Of a stretch of 64,000 bases of DNA, positions 42,813-52,235 are shown piece after piece. Every line of letters begins with the position of its first letter. The first letter of the stretch is position 1. The notes beneath the pieces were generated by a model. The model was not told the origin of the DNA and made no database searches. It was given only the letters and a program-made list of their open reading frames with translations. A program made the position numbers and the translations under genes. The stretch is from an uncultured Pelagibacteraceae bacterium (GTDB taxonomy: Bacteria > Pseudomonadota > Alphaproteobacteria > Pelagibacterales > Pelagibacteraceae), in the NCBI GenBank assembly GCA_902537665.1, contig CACBCE010000004.1, positions 1-64,000 on the forward strand, written 5' to 3'.

Positions 42813-43412
42813 TTAAGGAACTAGCCAATCGTACTTATTCGACTCTAAATCAAACCTAGCTCTTCGGTGACCTTTAGCTGCAAGATAGAGCCATTCAATT
42901 GATTTTATTTTACATTTTACAACTGTAAAATTTTTATAACCCTCCTCACTTTGCTCTGTAGTGTAATCAAAATCTTCTAATTTAGATATCATTCCAGAAG
43001 TTGGATTGTCTGATGAAGTTCCAGGAGGGCTATCAGTTAAATAACAACGTCTACTGATATGTTGAGTTTTTTTCCAAGATTCCTCTGTTATGGAATTTTG
43101 ATTATTAACCTCACATTCTACTTTAACTCTTAACTGTATCTTTTCCTCTTTATCGTAGAAAACTAGAGAGGCATTATTATTTTTTTTAAGTATGTCTACT
43201 TTTGGGGATCTTAAATCAGTATGGAACTGTAATAGATTATTTTTTCTATCTGATTTACGTAAGACAACTATTCTACCATCAACTTCATTTTGATGAGCAC
43301 AAATAAAAACAGGAATTCTAAATGGTGAGCCCCTATTGATCACAGCATCATCTAACATAGACCAATACTTATTTTGAATTTCCTCAAAATCCTCATAGTA
43401 TGCTGGCTGCAT
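42813..43412 (-). CDS. Pyridoxamine 5'-phosphate oxidase-family protein
   Basis: This is a 199-residue split-barrel flavoprotein-like protein. It has RIVVLRKSDRKNNLLQFHTDLRSPK at the FMN site, ASLVFYDKEEKIQLRVKV, and a C-terminal HRRARFDLE end. The C-terminal PdxH signature is not complete, so it may be an oxidoreductase of the wider family and not a true PdxH. The gene is 3 bases from the dehydrogenase gene upstream on the same strand. Confidence 0.75.
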   Translation of the reverse strand: MQPAYYEDFEEIQNKYWSMLDDAVINRGSPFRIPVFICAHQNEVDGRIVVLRKSDRKNNLLQFHTDLRSPKVDILKKNNNASLVFYDKEEKIQLRVKVECEVNNQNSITEESWKKTQHISRRCYLTDSPPGTSSDNPTSGMISKLEDFDYTTEQSEEGYKNFTVVKCKIKSIEWLYLAAKGHRRARFDLESNKYDWLVP

Positions 43413-43415
43413 ACT

Positions 43416-44285
43416 TTACTTTCTAAATCTTTTTATTAGGCTTGAAGTATCCCAACGATTGCCACCCATTCCTTGTACTTCACCATAATATTTATCAACA
43501 AGTTCAGTGACAGGTAACAATGAGCCATTATTTTTAGCTTCTTCCATTGCAATCTTTAAATCTTTTCTCATCCAATCCACTGCAAAACCAAAATCAAACT
43601 TATCATCGATCATTGTTTTATATCTATTTTCCATTTGCCAAGATTGAGCTGCACCTTTTGAAATAACCTCAATTACATCTTCCATATTTAATCCAGCTTT
43701 CATTCCAAAGTTAATAGCTTCAGATAAACCTTGAACTAAACCTGCGATGCAAATTTGATTGACCATTTTAGCAAGCTGCCCGTTTCCTGGTCCACCAAGT
43801 AGTTTCATTTTTTTGCTGTAACAATCAATTTTATCCTTTGCTTTATCAAAGTCAGCCTGATCACCACCGATCATAACTGTTAGAGCTCCATTTTCTGCAC
43901 CAGCTTGTCCTCCTGATACAGGAGCATCTAATGCACCAAAACCATTTTTCTTTGCATAAGAATGTATTTCTCTTGCGATCGTTGCAGAAGCAGTTGTGTT
44001 ATCAATATAAACTGCACCTTTTTTAATTGTTTTAAATGCACCGTTGTCTCCAAAAGTTACTTCTCTTAAATCATTATCATTTCCAACACATGTAAAAATG
44101 TATTCAGCATCTTTCGCAGCTTCAGCTGGTGTATTAGCTATTTTACCTTTGTATTCTTTAATCCATTTCTCAGCTTTGGATTTTGTTCTATTAAAAACAG
44201 TTACATTGTGTCCACCTTTTGATATATAACCAGCCATTGGATAACCCATGACACCAAGACCTATGAAAGCAACATTACAACTCAT
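43416..44285 (-). CDS. Beta-hydroxyacid dehydrogenase (HIBADH-like)
   Basis: The 289-residue protein has the N-terminal NAD(P) motif FIGLGVMGYPMAGY and the substrate loop DAPVSGGQAGAE (120-131). The catalytic Lys173 lies in GNGQLAKMVNQ. These are the marks of 3-hydroxyisobutyrate dehydrogenase, tartronate semialdehyde reductase and GLYR-type enzymes. Its length is standard. It is divergent from the MFS gene and followed by the PNPOx-like gene. Confidence 0.85.
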   Translation of the reverse strand: MSCNVAFIGLGVMGYPMAGYISKGGHNVTVFNRTKSKAEKWIKEYKGKIANTPAEAAKDAEYIFTCVGNDNDLREVTFGDNGAFKTIKKGAVYIDNTTASATIAREIHSYAKKNGFGALDAPVSGGQAGAENGALTVMIGGDQADFDKAKDKIDCYSKKMKLLGGPGNGQLAKMVNQICIAGLVQGLSEAINFGMKAGLNMEDVIEVISKGAAQSWQMENRYKTMIDDKFDFGFAVDWMRKDLKIAMEEAKNNGSLLPVTELVDKYYGEVQGMGGNRWDTSSLIKRFRK

Positions 44286-44296
44286 AATTTTTTAAT

Positions 44297-45502
44297 ATGT
44301 TTAAAAGTTTAAGTTTAAAAGTAATTATATTTGGTTTTATATTTACATTTTTTTCTAGTTTTGGACAGAGTTTTTTTCTTGGTCTTTTTAATTCTAGTAT
44401 ACGAGAAGCATTATCTATCAGTCAGGGACAGTTTGGATCAATTTATGCATCTGCAACTTTGCTTAGCAGTTTTTTATTAATTTGGGTCGGAAAAAAAATA
44501 GATGATATCGATATTTTTAAATTTGCATTTTTTGTTACGATACTTTTATCTTTTTCATGTTTTTTCTTTTCAAAGATCTCTTCAGTAACTTTTTTATTTA
44601 TGGCAATTTTATTAATGAGGTTTTCAGGTCAAGGGATGATGTCACATACTGCAACCACAACAATTTCAAGATATTTTACAAAATCTAGAGGAAAAGCTTT
44701 GAGCACAAGTTGGTTTGGTCTTTCTACCGCTGAATTTATACTCCCTGTTTTAATAGTATATTTGCTAACCATTACTTCTTGGCAAAATTTATGGATATCT
44801 ATCTCAATATTAGTTTTGATATTTCTTCCAATAGCCTCTTTTATTTTAGTAAAAAATTTAAACTTTGAATCAAGGGAAGAGACAGACCAAGAAGAATTCA
44901 ATCAGAAAATAAAACAATGGAAAAGAATTGAAGTTCTAAAAGACTATCGATTTTATATAGTTTGTCTGAATATGTTAGCTATGCCTTGGATTGCAACAGG
45001 TGTATTTGTTTACCAATCTTTTATCACAGAGTCTAAAGGGTGGGGTGCTTATGTAATAGCCCAATCTTTTATGATCTACTCTGTTTTATCAGTAATAACT
45101 TTATTAGTTGCAGGTTTCTTGATTGATAAATTCACTAGCAGAAAATTACTTATTTTTATGAATATTCCATTATTAATTTCAACAATAGTTTTAATGTATT
45201 TTGATATTTCACTTTCAGCTTTCTTATTTTTAGGTTTAATTGGGATATCCAATGGACTCGCTAACGTACTAGGTTCCTCAACATGGGCAGAAATTTACGG
45301 CGTTAGACACATTGGTTCAATAAAAGCTTTAACTACAGCATTGATGGTTTTTTCAACGGCTTTTGGTACTGCATTATTTGGCCTTTTAATTGATACAGGG
45401 TTTTCAATTGAACAGGTTGCTCAAATATCATTTATCTATATTGCTATAGCTGCTATCTTATTATTTTTTGTCAGAAATAAGCTAAATCCAGAATATTTAT
45501 AA
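44297..45502 (+). CDS. Major facilitator superfamily transporter
   Basis: This is a 401-residue hydrophobic protein with about twelve membrane segments. ISQGQFGSIYASATLLSSFLL and WVGKKIDDID in the second-third helix loop resemble the MFS A-motif region, and a hydrophilic loop splits the halves near residue 200. It is 11 bases from the divergent dehydrogenase gene. Substrate is not readable; an organic acid would fit the neighbour, but this is only a guess. Confidence 0.85.
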   Translation: MFKSLSLKVIIFGFIFTFFSSFGQSFFLGLFNSSIREALSISQGQFGSIYASATLLSSFLLIWVGKKIDDIDIFKFAFFVTILLSFSCFFFSKISSVTFLFMAILLMRFSGQGMMSHTATTTISRYFTKSRGKALSTSWFGLSTAEFILPVLIVYLLTITSWQNLWISISILVLIFLPIASFILVKNLNFESREETDQEEFNQKIKQWKRIEVLKDYRFYIVCLNMLAMPWIATGVFVYQSFITESKGWGAYVIAQSFMIYSVLSVITLLVAGFLIDKFTSRKLLIFMNIPLLISTIVLMYFDISLSAFLFLGLIGISNGLANVLGSSTWAEIYGVRHIGSIKALTTALMVFSTAFGTALFGLLIDTGFSIEQVAQISFIYIAIAAILLFFVRNKLNPEYL

Positions 45503-45510
45503 AATTCTCC

Positions 45511-45539
45511 TTGATTTTTTAAAGCTCACTGTATAGATA
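45511..45539 (+). promoter_or_regulatory. Putative rpoZ promoter (leaderless candidate)
   Basis: TTGATT (45511-45516), a 17-base spacer and TAGATA (45534-45539) put the start of transcription at about 45546, which is the A of the rpoZ ATG. The transcript would then have little or no leader. An overlapping box TATAGA (45532-45537) has a 15-base spacer and is less likely. Confidence 0.4.
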
Positions 45540-45545
45540 CTCCGC

Positions 45546-46079
45546 ATGGCTAGAGTTACAGTAGAAGATTGCATCGATAAAGTAGATAGTCCTTATGAGT
45601 TGGTTTTGGTTGCTAAAGAAAGAGCAACTCAACTTAATACAGGAATTGAACCAACTTTAGATAGAGATAATGATAAGAACACAGTTATTGCTTTAAGAGA
45701 AATTGCAGAAGAAAATATCAAAGTAAATGATCTTACTGAAAGCGCAGTTTATAAATTAAGAAAACATGTAGAGCAAGTTGATGATGGTGCAGAGGATGAT
45801 GAGGATGTAGGTGATGACTTTGAAAGTTTATATAAAGGTGAAATTTCAAAAAGTGGTACACCTATTCTACCGTCTAAGAGGGCAAGAAAAACTCCAGAGA
45901 AAATTCAAGTTTCAAATGAGGATTTAGCCGAGCTTTCTCAAACAGCTAAGCCAGAAATCGATACTGCAGCAACAGATGAAACAGGCGATGAACAAGGAGA
46001 TGTTTCATTGGATGAAGTAAGTGAAACTGAAAATCAATCTACTGAGCAAGACACTTCAAGCGAAACTGAAAATAATTAA
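45546..46079 (+). CDS. rpoZ: RNA polymerase omega subunit with acidic tail
   Basis: The first 78 residues are a clear Rpo[30 protein letters not shown], and [12 protein letters not shown]. Omega helps assemble beta-prime and binds ppGpp in some bacteria. The E. coli protein is 91 residues and this one is 177. The extra 95 residues are acidic (about residues 79-177, rich in Asp, Glu, Ser, Thr) and look disordered. The end overlaps the convergent CoA-transferase gene by 4 bases. Confidence 0.93.
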   Translation: MARVTVEDCIDKVDSPYELVLVAKERATQLNTGIEPTLDRDNDKNTVIALREIAEENIKVNDLTESAVYKLRKHVEQVDDGAEDDEDVGDDFESLYKGEISKSGTPILPSKRARKTPEKIQVSNEDLAELSQTAKPEIDTAATDETGDEQGDVSLDEVSETENQSTEQDTSSETENN

Positions 46080-47218
46080 GTAAATTCTTTTAAAATTTTT
46101 TCCCTATGTTCATCCAGATCAGGGATATCACCTCTAGTTTTTTCATCTTTATAAGTAGACATTTTAATTGGATTACCAGCTAATTTGAAATCTCCAATTT
46201 CTTTGTGAAAAGCCTTTACAATCATGTTTCTTGCATCTACTTGAGGATTTTCTACTGCTTCCTTAATATTGAATATTGGACCACATGGAATCTTTTCTTT
46301 TTCCATATCTTTAACCCATTCACTGGTCGATCTAGAAACTAATTTCTTTTCAAGTATATTTTTAAGTTCATCCATATTTTTAGATCTAGATGAATTATCA
46401 GAAAATTTTGGATCTTTACTCATTTCAGGCATTTCTAAAAGTTCACAAAGTTTTTCAAATAATCTATCATTTCCAGCTGCTATGATGATGTAACTATCTT
46501 TTGTTTTAAAAGCTTCGAATGGTGCAATTGATGGATGACGCGATCCCATTGGTTTTGGTATCTCATTTTTTGCTAAGTAACGAGCTATAGCATTTTCTAA
46601 AATTGCTATTTGACAATCTAGCATCGAAACATCAATAAACATTCCTTTACCTGTTTTTTGTCTATCATAAAGAGCTGCATTAATTCCAATTGCTGTAAAC
46701 AAACCAGCAGTGATGTCACCAATTGATGTCCCAACTCTAGTTGGTTCAGAATTAGGATGTCCAGTTACACTCATTAATCCACCCATACCTTGTACAACCA
46801 TATCGTAAGCAGGCAATTCTTTAAGAGGACCAGTTTGTCCAAATCCTGAAGCAGATGCGTAAATTAATTTAGGATATTTTTTATTTATATCTTTCCAACC
46901 GTAACCCCATTTTTCTAAAGTACCTGGTTTGAAATTTTCAACTAAAATATCTGCTTTAGATAAAATTTTATCAAAAATTTTTTTATCATCACTGTTCTTT
47001 AAATTTAGCGCAATACTTTCTTTACCTCTATTCAAAGACATAAAATAAGCTGAGTAATCTTTTATGAATGGCCCAAATTTTCTTGAGTCATCTCCTATTT
47101 CTGGTGCCTCAACTTTAATTACTCTTGCACCAAGATCTGATAGTATCATTGTACAGTAAGGACCTACTAACACCCTTGTTAAATCAACTACTAGTAGGTT
47201 TTTTAACGGTCCATCCAT
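46076..47218 (-). CDS. CaiB/BaiF family type III CoA-transferase
   Basis: The start is set at the ATG 47218 ([20 protein letters not shown]), because the longer frame to 47272 adds 18 residues not typical of the family and runs into the dctP promoter region. The protein has [31 protein letters not shown] and [21 protein letters not shown], where the catalytic Asp of the family lies. It moves CoA between carboxylic acids. Its place beside a TRAP transporter suggests activation of an imported acid. Convergent with rpoZ. Confidence 0.88.
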   Translation of the reverse strand: MDGPLKNLLVVDLTRVLVGPYCTMILSDLGARVIKVEAPEIGDDSRKFGPFIKDYSAYFMSLNRGKESIALNLKNSDDKKIFDKILSKADILVENFKPGTLEKWGYGWKDINKKYPKLIYASASGFGQTGPLKELPAYDMVVQGMGGLMSVTGHPNSEPTRVGTSIGDITAGLFTAIGINAALYDRQKTGKGMFIDVSMLDCQIAILENAIARYLAKNEIPKPMGSRHPSIAPFEAFKTKDSYIIIAAGNDRLFEKLCELLEMPEMSKDPKFSDNSSRSKNMDELKNILEKKLVSRSTSEWVKDMEKEKIPCGPIFNIKEAVENPQVDARNMIVKAFHKEIGDFKLAGNPIKMSTYKDEKTRGDIPDLDEHREKILKEFT

Positions 47219-47249
47219 ATAATTATATATATCATGAGTTTTTGTCGAC

Positions 47250-47278
47250 TTGACTCTTATTAATAAGTTCACTTTAAT
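47250..47278 (+). promoter_or_regulatory. dctP promoter with palindrome in its spacer
   Basis: TTGACT (47250-47255), a 17-base spacer and TTTAAT (47273-47278) precede dctP. The spacer starts with the perfect palindrome CTTATTAATAAG (47256-47267), so a regulator could sit between the boxes. The predicted start is near 47285. The dctP leader then holds GAGGGA as ribosome site. Confidence 0.6.
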
Positions 47279-47313
47279 TCAATTATTAAAAATAACAATA
47301 GAGGGAAAAAATA

Positions 47314-48324
47314 ATGTTAAAAAAGATATCTTTATATTTAACTTCATTAGTTTTTGTTTTTACTACTATTGGTTCTGCTTATGCAGTTACGCTGAAAGCA
47401 AGTCACCAATGGCCTGGTACACCAAGAGCTGATGGATCTTATGACCCACGTCATGAAATGGTTCAAATCATTGCTGACGAGGTTAAAAAAGCAAATGTTG
47501 GAGTAGATATTAGAATTTACCCAGCTAAATCATTATACAAACCAAAAGAACAGTGGAAACCAATGACAACTGGTCAACTAGATATTTCTGCTTTTCCATT
47601 AGCATATGCATCTAAATTCCATCCAGAATTTGATGCAACTTTAATGCCTGGGACAGTAAAAAATCACGACCACGCATTAAGATTTAATAAAGGTCCAATG
47701 ATGACTGAAATTAAAAAAATCATTAATGATGCTGGTGTTGTAGTTTTATCTGATGCTTGGTTAGGTGGTGGTTTTGCTTCAAAAACAAAATGTATTAAAA
47801 ATCCTAGCGACGCAAAAGGTCAAGTTATGAGAGCCGCTGGAAAAGCATTTAACCAAATGTTAGAAGCAGCAGGAGCTGGTATACAAAGTATGCCTTCATC
47901 TGAAATTTACACAGGTTTACAAACTGGTGTATTAACAGGTGCTAACACAAGTTCAGGAAGTTTTGTAAGTTACAAAATTTATGAACAAGTTTCATGTGCT
48001 ACTCCTCCAGGAAAATTTGGTCTATGGTTTATGTATGAGCCAATTTTGATGTCTAAAAAGTCTTTTGATGCTTTAAATTCTAAGCAACAAAAAGCTCTAA
48101 TGAAGGCAGGAAAAGTTGCTGAGAAATACATGACAGCTCAAGTAGAAAACTTAGATAAAAAGTTTGAAGATGCTTATAAAGCTGCAGGTGTAAAATTAGT
48201 ATACATGGATGCAAAAGACCATGCTGCATGGGTAGAGATTGCAAAAAAATCTTCTCATAAAGCATTTGCTGATAAAGTTCCAGGTGGCGATAAGCTGATG
48301 GAAATGGCTTTAGCAGTTAAATAA
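47314..48324 (+). CDS. dctP: TRAP transporter substrate-binding protein
   Basis: The binding protein has 336 residues with a signal peptide (LKKISLYLTSLVFVFTTIGSAYA, shown only as limits; cleavage around residue 24). The mature part has LKASHQWPGT, PMTTGQLDISAFPLAYA and MRAAGKAF, where the conserved Arg binds a carboxylate. It captures an organic acid in the periplasm for DctQM. A ribosome site GAGGGA precedes the start. A strong terminator hairpin follows it, before dctQ. Confidence 0.92.
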   Translation: MLKKISLYLTSLVFVFTTIGSAYAVTLKASHQWPGTPRADGSYDPRHEMVQIIADEVKKANVGVDIRIYPAKSLYKPKEQWKPMTTGQLDISAFPLAYASKFHPEFDATLMPGTVKNHDHALRFNKGPMMTEIKKIINDAGVVVLSDAWLGGGFASKTKCIKNPSDAKGQVMRAAGKAFNQMLEAAGAGIQSMPSSEIYTGLQTGVLTGANTSSGSFVSYKIYEQVSCATPPGKFGLWFMYEPILMSKKSFDALNSKQQKALMKAGKVAEKYMTAQVENLDKKFEDAYKAAGVKLVYMDAKDHAAWVEIAKKSSHKAFADKVPGGDKLMEMALAVK

Positions 48325-48338
48325 AATAATATATAAAG

Positions 48339-48375
48339 AACCCCTATTTATTCTTATTAAATAGGGGTTTTTTTT
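48339..48375 (+). terminator. Strong intrinsic terminator between dctP and dctQ
   Basis: A perfect 12-bp stem (48339-48350 with 48358-48369, core CCCCTATT), a 7-nt loop and eight Ts (48368-48375) lie between dctP and dctQ. The dctQ start codon follows the T-run with no gap. This is a textbook terminator inside an operon, so read-through must feed dctQM. It likely makes DctP more abundant than the membrane subunits. Confidence 0.93.
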
Positions 48376-48870
48376 ATGAAAAAAAAATATCTTCAATTTT
48401 GTGATCTAATCGCTAAAGCATGTGGTGCTTTCGCAGTATTAGCATTGCTCTTATCAATCTTGGTAATCGTTGAACTTGTTTTTGAAAGATATTTTTTTCA
48501 AAGAGCGATTACATGGCAAACGGAACTTGTAACTATGCTGTTAGTTGCTTCAACTTTTATAGGGAGTGTATACGTTTTAAGTGAAAAAGCACATGTGAGC
48601 ATGGAATGGATTTACGATTTTTTATCCAAAAAAAATATTATTAGATTAAAAATTTTTACATCTTCTATTAGTTTATTATTTTTCCTAATTTTATTTTATT
48701 TTGGATTCTTAATGTTTGAGGAAGCGTTTACCAAAAATTATTCAACAGGAACTGTGTGGGATCCACCACTATGGATACCATATTCATCAATGATGTTAGG
48801 GGCTTTATTGATGATATTACAGTATATCGCAGAAATTATAAAATTAACTGATGAAGAGGATTTTAAATAA
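48376..48870 (+). CDS. dctQ: TRAP transporter small permease subunit
   Basis: The 164-residue protein has four membrane segments (about 13-38, 50-70, 93-116 and 133-156) and the DctQ-type W-Q-T-E-L and WDPPLWIPY motifs. It joins DctM as the small membrane subunit. The ATG comes directly after the eight Ts of a terminator, so there is no Shine-Dalgarno; translation of read-through mRNA must start in another way. Its stop abuts the dctM start. Confidence 0.9.
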   Translation: MKKKYLQFCDLIAKACGAFAVLALLLSILVIVELVFERYFFQRAITWQTELVTMLLVASTFIGSVYVLSEKAHVSMEWIYDFLSKKNIIRLKIFTSSISLLFFLILFYFGFLMFEEAFTKNYSTGTVWDPPLWIPYSSMMLGALLMILQYIAEIIKLTDEEDFK

Positions 48871-50202
48871 ATGGATCCATTGATTATAGCATTAATTGTT
48901 GCTGTTTTTACTTTATTGGTACTTTTTTCAGGAATTCCAATTGCTTTTGGTTTGAGTTTTGTTTCGATAGCTCTTTTGGTTACATTTGAAGGTTTTCAAA
49001 TGCTCGACGTCTTTGCTGAAACATTTTTTGCAGGATTAAACTCTTTTGTTTTACTTTCTATACCAATGTTTATTTTAATGGGAATGGCTGTTGCTAATTC
49101 TCCTGCAGGAAAAGATTTATATACAGGATTAGATAGATGGCTTTGGAGAGTACCAGGTGGATTAGTGATTTCAAATATTGGAGCTTGTTCAATTTTTGCA
49201 GCCTTAAGTGGATCTAGTCCTGCAACTTGTGCTGCGATTGGAACAATGGGAATACCTGAAATGAGAAAAAGAGGTTATTCTGATCAAATCGCAACAGGAA
49301 CAATTGCGGCTGGTGGAACCTTAGGAGTTTTAATTCCTCCTAGTATTGTTTTGATAGTCTACGGAATTGCAACAGGTACATCAATTGGAAGATTATTTTT
49401 ATGTGGTCTTGTACCAGGTTTTATGTTGGCAGGTATGTTTGCAATATGGGCTTTAATTCATAGTTATTTTATTGATAAAGATGCGGCAAAAGCTTTAAGA
49501 AATAGAGTAAGACCAACTCTAAAAGAAAAACTTGAAGTTTTACCAAGAATTCTTCCATTCTTAGCGATTATAGCAGGAGTTCTGTATGTACTTTATGGAG
49601 GAGTTGCAACACCATCTGAGGCATCTGGAGTAGGGGCATTCTTAGTTTTTGTTTTAATCGCTGTAGTTTATAAAATTTATCAGCCGAAAAAAATTTGGAA
49701 CATTGTTAAAGTTTCAATGAAAGAAAGTGTAATGATAATGTTCATTATTGCTGCTTCATATCTTTTTGCATTCACTCTTTCGCAACTTTATGTAACTCAA
49801 TCTTTAGCACAAAGTATGGTCGAGTTAAGCTCCAACAAATGGGTTGTGTTCATTCTAATAAACATATTTCTTTTAATAGCTGGTTTCTTTTTACCGCCAG
49901 TTGCAGTTATTGTAATGACTTCAGCAATATTATTACCCGTGATTACTACTTTAGGTTTTGACCCATATTGGTTTGCAATAGTTTTTACAATTAATATGGA
50001 GATTGGCTTAATTACACCACCAGTTGGATTGAATCTTTATATAATAAAAGGAATTACCCCAGACGTTAGTTTGTCAGAAATTTTAAAAGGATCTATACCG
50101 TTTATGATAATTATGGCTTTAGCTATAGTAATTTTATGTATTTTTCCTGAGATTGTTACATGGTTACCTGATAAAATAATGGGTAAAGACCTTGGATTCT
50201 AA
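48871..50202 (+). CDS. dctM: TRAP transporter large permease subunit
   Basis: This 443-residue membrane protein has about twelve segments. PIAFGLSFVSIALL, ACSIFAALSGSSPATCAAIGT (in part) and GGTLGVLIPPSIVLIVYGIATGTSIG, with a second GLITPPVGLNLYI, are the two conserved repeats of DctM. It uses the sodium gradient to import the ligand delivered by DctP. The gene begins immediately after the dctQ stop and its end overlaps dusA by 11 bases. Confidence 0.95.
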   Translation: MDPLIIALIVAVFTLLVLFSGIPIAFGLSFVSIALLVTFEGFQMLDVFAETFFAGLNSFVLLSIPMFILMGMAVANSPAGKDLYTGLDRWLWRVPGGLVISNIGACSIFAALSGSSPATCAAIGTMGIPEMRKRGYSDQIATGTIAAGGTLGVLIPPSIVLIVYGIATGTSIGRLFLCGLVPGFMLAGMFAIWALIHSYFIDKDAAKALRNRVRPTLKEKLEVLPRILPFLAIIAGVLYVLYGGVATPSEASGVGAFLVFVLIAVVYKIYQPKKIWNIVKVSMKESVMIMFIIAASYLFAFTLSQLYVTQSLAQSMVELSSNKWVVFILINIFLLIAGFFLPPVAVIVMTSAILLPVITTLGFDPYWFAIVFTINMEIGLITPPVGLNLYIIKGITPDVSLSEILKGSIPFMIIMALAIVILCIFPEIVTWLPDKIMGKDLGF

Positions 50203-51196
50203 AAAAAAAATAAGCAGAAAAATATCAGTTGCCCCAATGATGGATTGTACTGATAGGCATGATCGTTTCTTTTTAAGACTGATGAGCAAAAATGTAATGC
50301 TATATACTGAGATGGTTGCTACAAAATCAGCAATCCACGGTGATAGAAAAAAAATTTTATCCTATAGTCCTGAAGAAAAACCATTAGCTCTACAAGTAGG
50401 GGGATCTAATAAAGAGGAGTTAGCGGAAGTTGCTAAAATTGCAGAAGATATGGGATATAATGAAATTAATATTAATCTTGGTTGTCCTAGTAAAAAAGTT
50501 CAAAAAAATAAATTTGGTGCATGTTTAATTAAAGAACCTGATTTGGTTGCTGAATGTATTAATTCAATGGTAAATGCATGCAAAATTCCTGTTACAGCTA
50601 AGACAAGAATTGGTTTCGATGATACAGAAGAATTTGATTATTTAAATAATTTTATTCATAAGATGAGAGATGCTGGTTCAAAAACATTTATATTGCATGC
50701 AAGGAAAGCAATCTTGACAGGTTTATCTCCCAAACAAAATTTAAACATTCCAAAATTAAACTATAAAATGGTTTATGATATTAAAAAAGAAAATCCTAAT
50801 TTAGAAATAATTATAAATGGAGGGATAACAAAAATTGAGGAAATAAATAATCATTTAATGCATTGTGATGGTGTAATGATAGGAAGATCAATATATCAAA
50901 ATCCATATTCCTTAATTGAAATTGAAAAAGAAATATTCAAGACAAAAAGTAGTCCTACAAGGGAACAAGTTGTAGAAAAACTTTTAGAGTATGTTGATAG
51001 AGAAGTAAAATTAGGAACAAAAATTAATCATATCATGAGACATACAGTAGGTTTATATCACGGACAAGTTGGTTCAAAAGAATGGAAAAGATATTTAAGT
51101 GATAACATGATGGCAAGAGACTCTGATTTTCAAAAAGCAAAACATATTATGACTATTGTTCAGAATAATGAAAAGGCAATTCAGGCCAACTCATAA
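50192..51196 (+). CDS. dusA: tRNA dihydrouridine synthase A
   Basis: The flavoenzyme reduces uridines in the D-loop of tRNA. The 334-residue protein starts at TTG 50192 inside the end of dctM (11-base overlap). It has SVAPMMDCTDRHDRFFLRL, the catalytic Cys98 in INLGCPSKKVQ, and IINGGITKIEE and DGVMIGRSIYQNP at the FMN site. DRHDR and HGD are characteristic of the DusA branch. It shares the transcript with the TRAP genes and is linked to a TauE/SafE exporter by a 1-base overlap. Confidence 0.92.
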   Translation: MDSKKKISRKISVAPMMDCTDRHDRFFLRLMSKNVMLYTEMVATKSAIHGDRKKILSYSPEEKPLALQVGGSNKEELAEVAKIAEDMGYNEININLGCPSKKVQKNKFGACLIKEPDLVAECINSMVNACKIPVTAKTRIGFDDTEEFDYLNNFIHKMRDAGSKTFILHARKAILTGLSPKQNLNIPKLNYKMVYDIKKENPNLEIIINGGITKIEEINNHLMHCDGVMIGRSIYQNPYSLIEIEKEIFKTKSSPTREQVVEKLLEYVDREVKLGTKINHIMRHTVGLYHGQVGSKEWKRYLSDNMMARDSDFQKAKHIMTIVQNNEKAIQANS

Positions 51197-52032
51197 TGGA
51201 AACTTTAGACATAAATGAAATTATAAATCTTTTATTTGTTTTATCTTTAGCAGCATCTGTTGCTGGTTTTATGGCAGGTTTATTAGGAGTTGGTGGTGGT
51301 ATTATAATAGTGCCTGCCCTTTATTATGCTTTTACTGTTTTAGATTTTGATATTGCAACGAGAATGCATCTTTCAGTTGGTACTTCATTAGCGATTATAA
51401 TTCCAACTTCTATCATATCAACAAAAACTCATATGGAATATAATGCGGTTGATTTTAAACTCATAAAATCCTTTGGCATATTTATTTTATTTGGAGTTAT
51501 TGGGGGAACATTTTTAGCAGTAAACTTAAAAACACCAGCTTTCGTTTTATTCTTTTCCATCATGGCTTTTATAGTTGGCTTATTTTTTATTTTTTTTAGG
51601 GAACAACTTTTAAAAAATCCAAAAATGATTTCTGACTCAGCTAAAAATATTTCAGGAGTTATTATAGGTTTCATATCTGTATTATTAGGGATTGGTGGTG
51701 GTTCATTAATGGTTCCTTTTATGAGAACTTTTGGATACGATATTAGAAGATCAATAGGAACTGCAGCAGGAGTAGGGTTTCTGATTGCTGTATTTGGTAC
51801 AATTACAATGATTACTGGAGGTAAAATTGTAGATAATATTAATACACCTTTCAGTCTAGGATATGTAAATTTACTTGGATTTTTAGTTTTTGTGCCGGTA
51901 ACAATGATAATGGCCAGAGTGGGTGCAAAAGCAGTTTATAAAATAGATAAAAATATATTGAGCAAAATCTTTGGGATTTTCCTAATTATTGTATCGATTA
52001 GATCTTTTTTTGAATACTTATCTATAAATTAA
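51196..52032 (+). CDS. TauE/SafE-family sulfite/organic-anion exporter
   Basis: This is a 278-residue membrane protein with about eight membrane segments. The duplicated motif of the family is seen: GLLGVGGGIIIVPAL near residue 28 and LLGIGGGSLMVPFM near 163. Members export sulfite, sulfoacetate or other anions, but the substrate here is open. It overlaps the dusA stop by 1 base and is convergent with the small DUF2061 gene. Confidence 0.87.
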   Translation: METLDINEIINLLFVLSLAASVAGFMAGLLGVGGGIIIVPALYYAFTVLDFDIATRMHLSVGTSLAIIIPTSIISTKTHMEYNAVDFKLIKSFGIFILFGVIGGTFLAVNLKTPAFVLFFSIMAFIVGLFFIFFREQLLKNPKMISDSAKNISGVIIGFISVLLGIGGGSLMVPFMRTFGYDIRRSIGTAAGVGFLIAVFGTITMITGGKIVDNINTPFSLGYVNLLGFLVFVPVTMIMARVGAKAVYKIDKNILSKIFGIFLIIVSIRSFFEYLSIN

Positions 52033-52034
52033 TA

Positions 52035-52235
52035 TTAACCAGTTCCCCACTTAACCTTGTTCCAAATTCTCTCATGAAAATAGTAAAAAAAAAGCGGAAC
52101 TATTGATCCAACGCCGAGTATTCCTGCACCTGTGAATGTTCCGGTGTATATGTATCCAAAAATTACCCAATAAACAAAAATGATAAATCTCCAAGAAAAA
52201 GTTTTAGCTATTGATCTAATTTTTTTATCTGCCAT
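52035..52235 (-). CDS. DUF2061 small membrane protein
   Basis: This 66-residue protein has two membrane segments (about 15-31 and 35-52). SIAKTFSWRFIIFVYWVIFGYIYTG and FFYYFHERIWNKVKWG match the DUF2061 group, which has no known function. The ATG comes directly after a T-run of a hairpin, so it has no Shine-Dalgarno. It lies 2 bases from the convergent TauE-like stop. Confidence 0.8.
   Translation of the reverse strand: MADKKIRSIAKTFSWRFIIFVYWVIFGYIYTGTFTGAGILGVGSIVPLFFYYFHERIWNKVKWGTG

Noticed and set aside
47219-47272. N-terminal extension of the CoA-transferase.
   Set aside because: The 18 extra residues are not typical of the family and run into the dctP promoter region; ATG 47218 gives the standard N-terminus.
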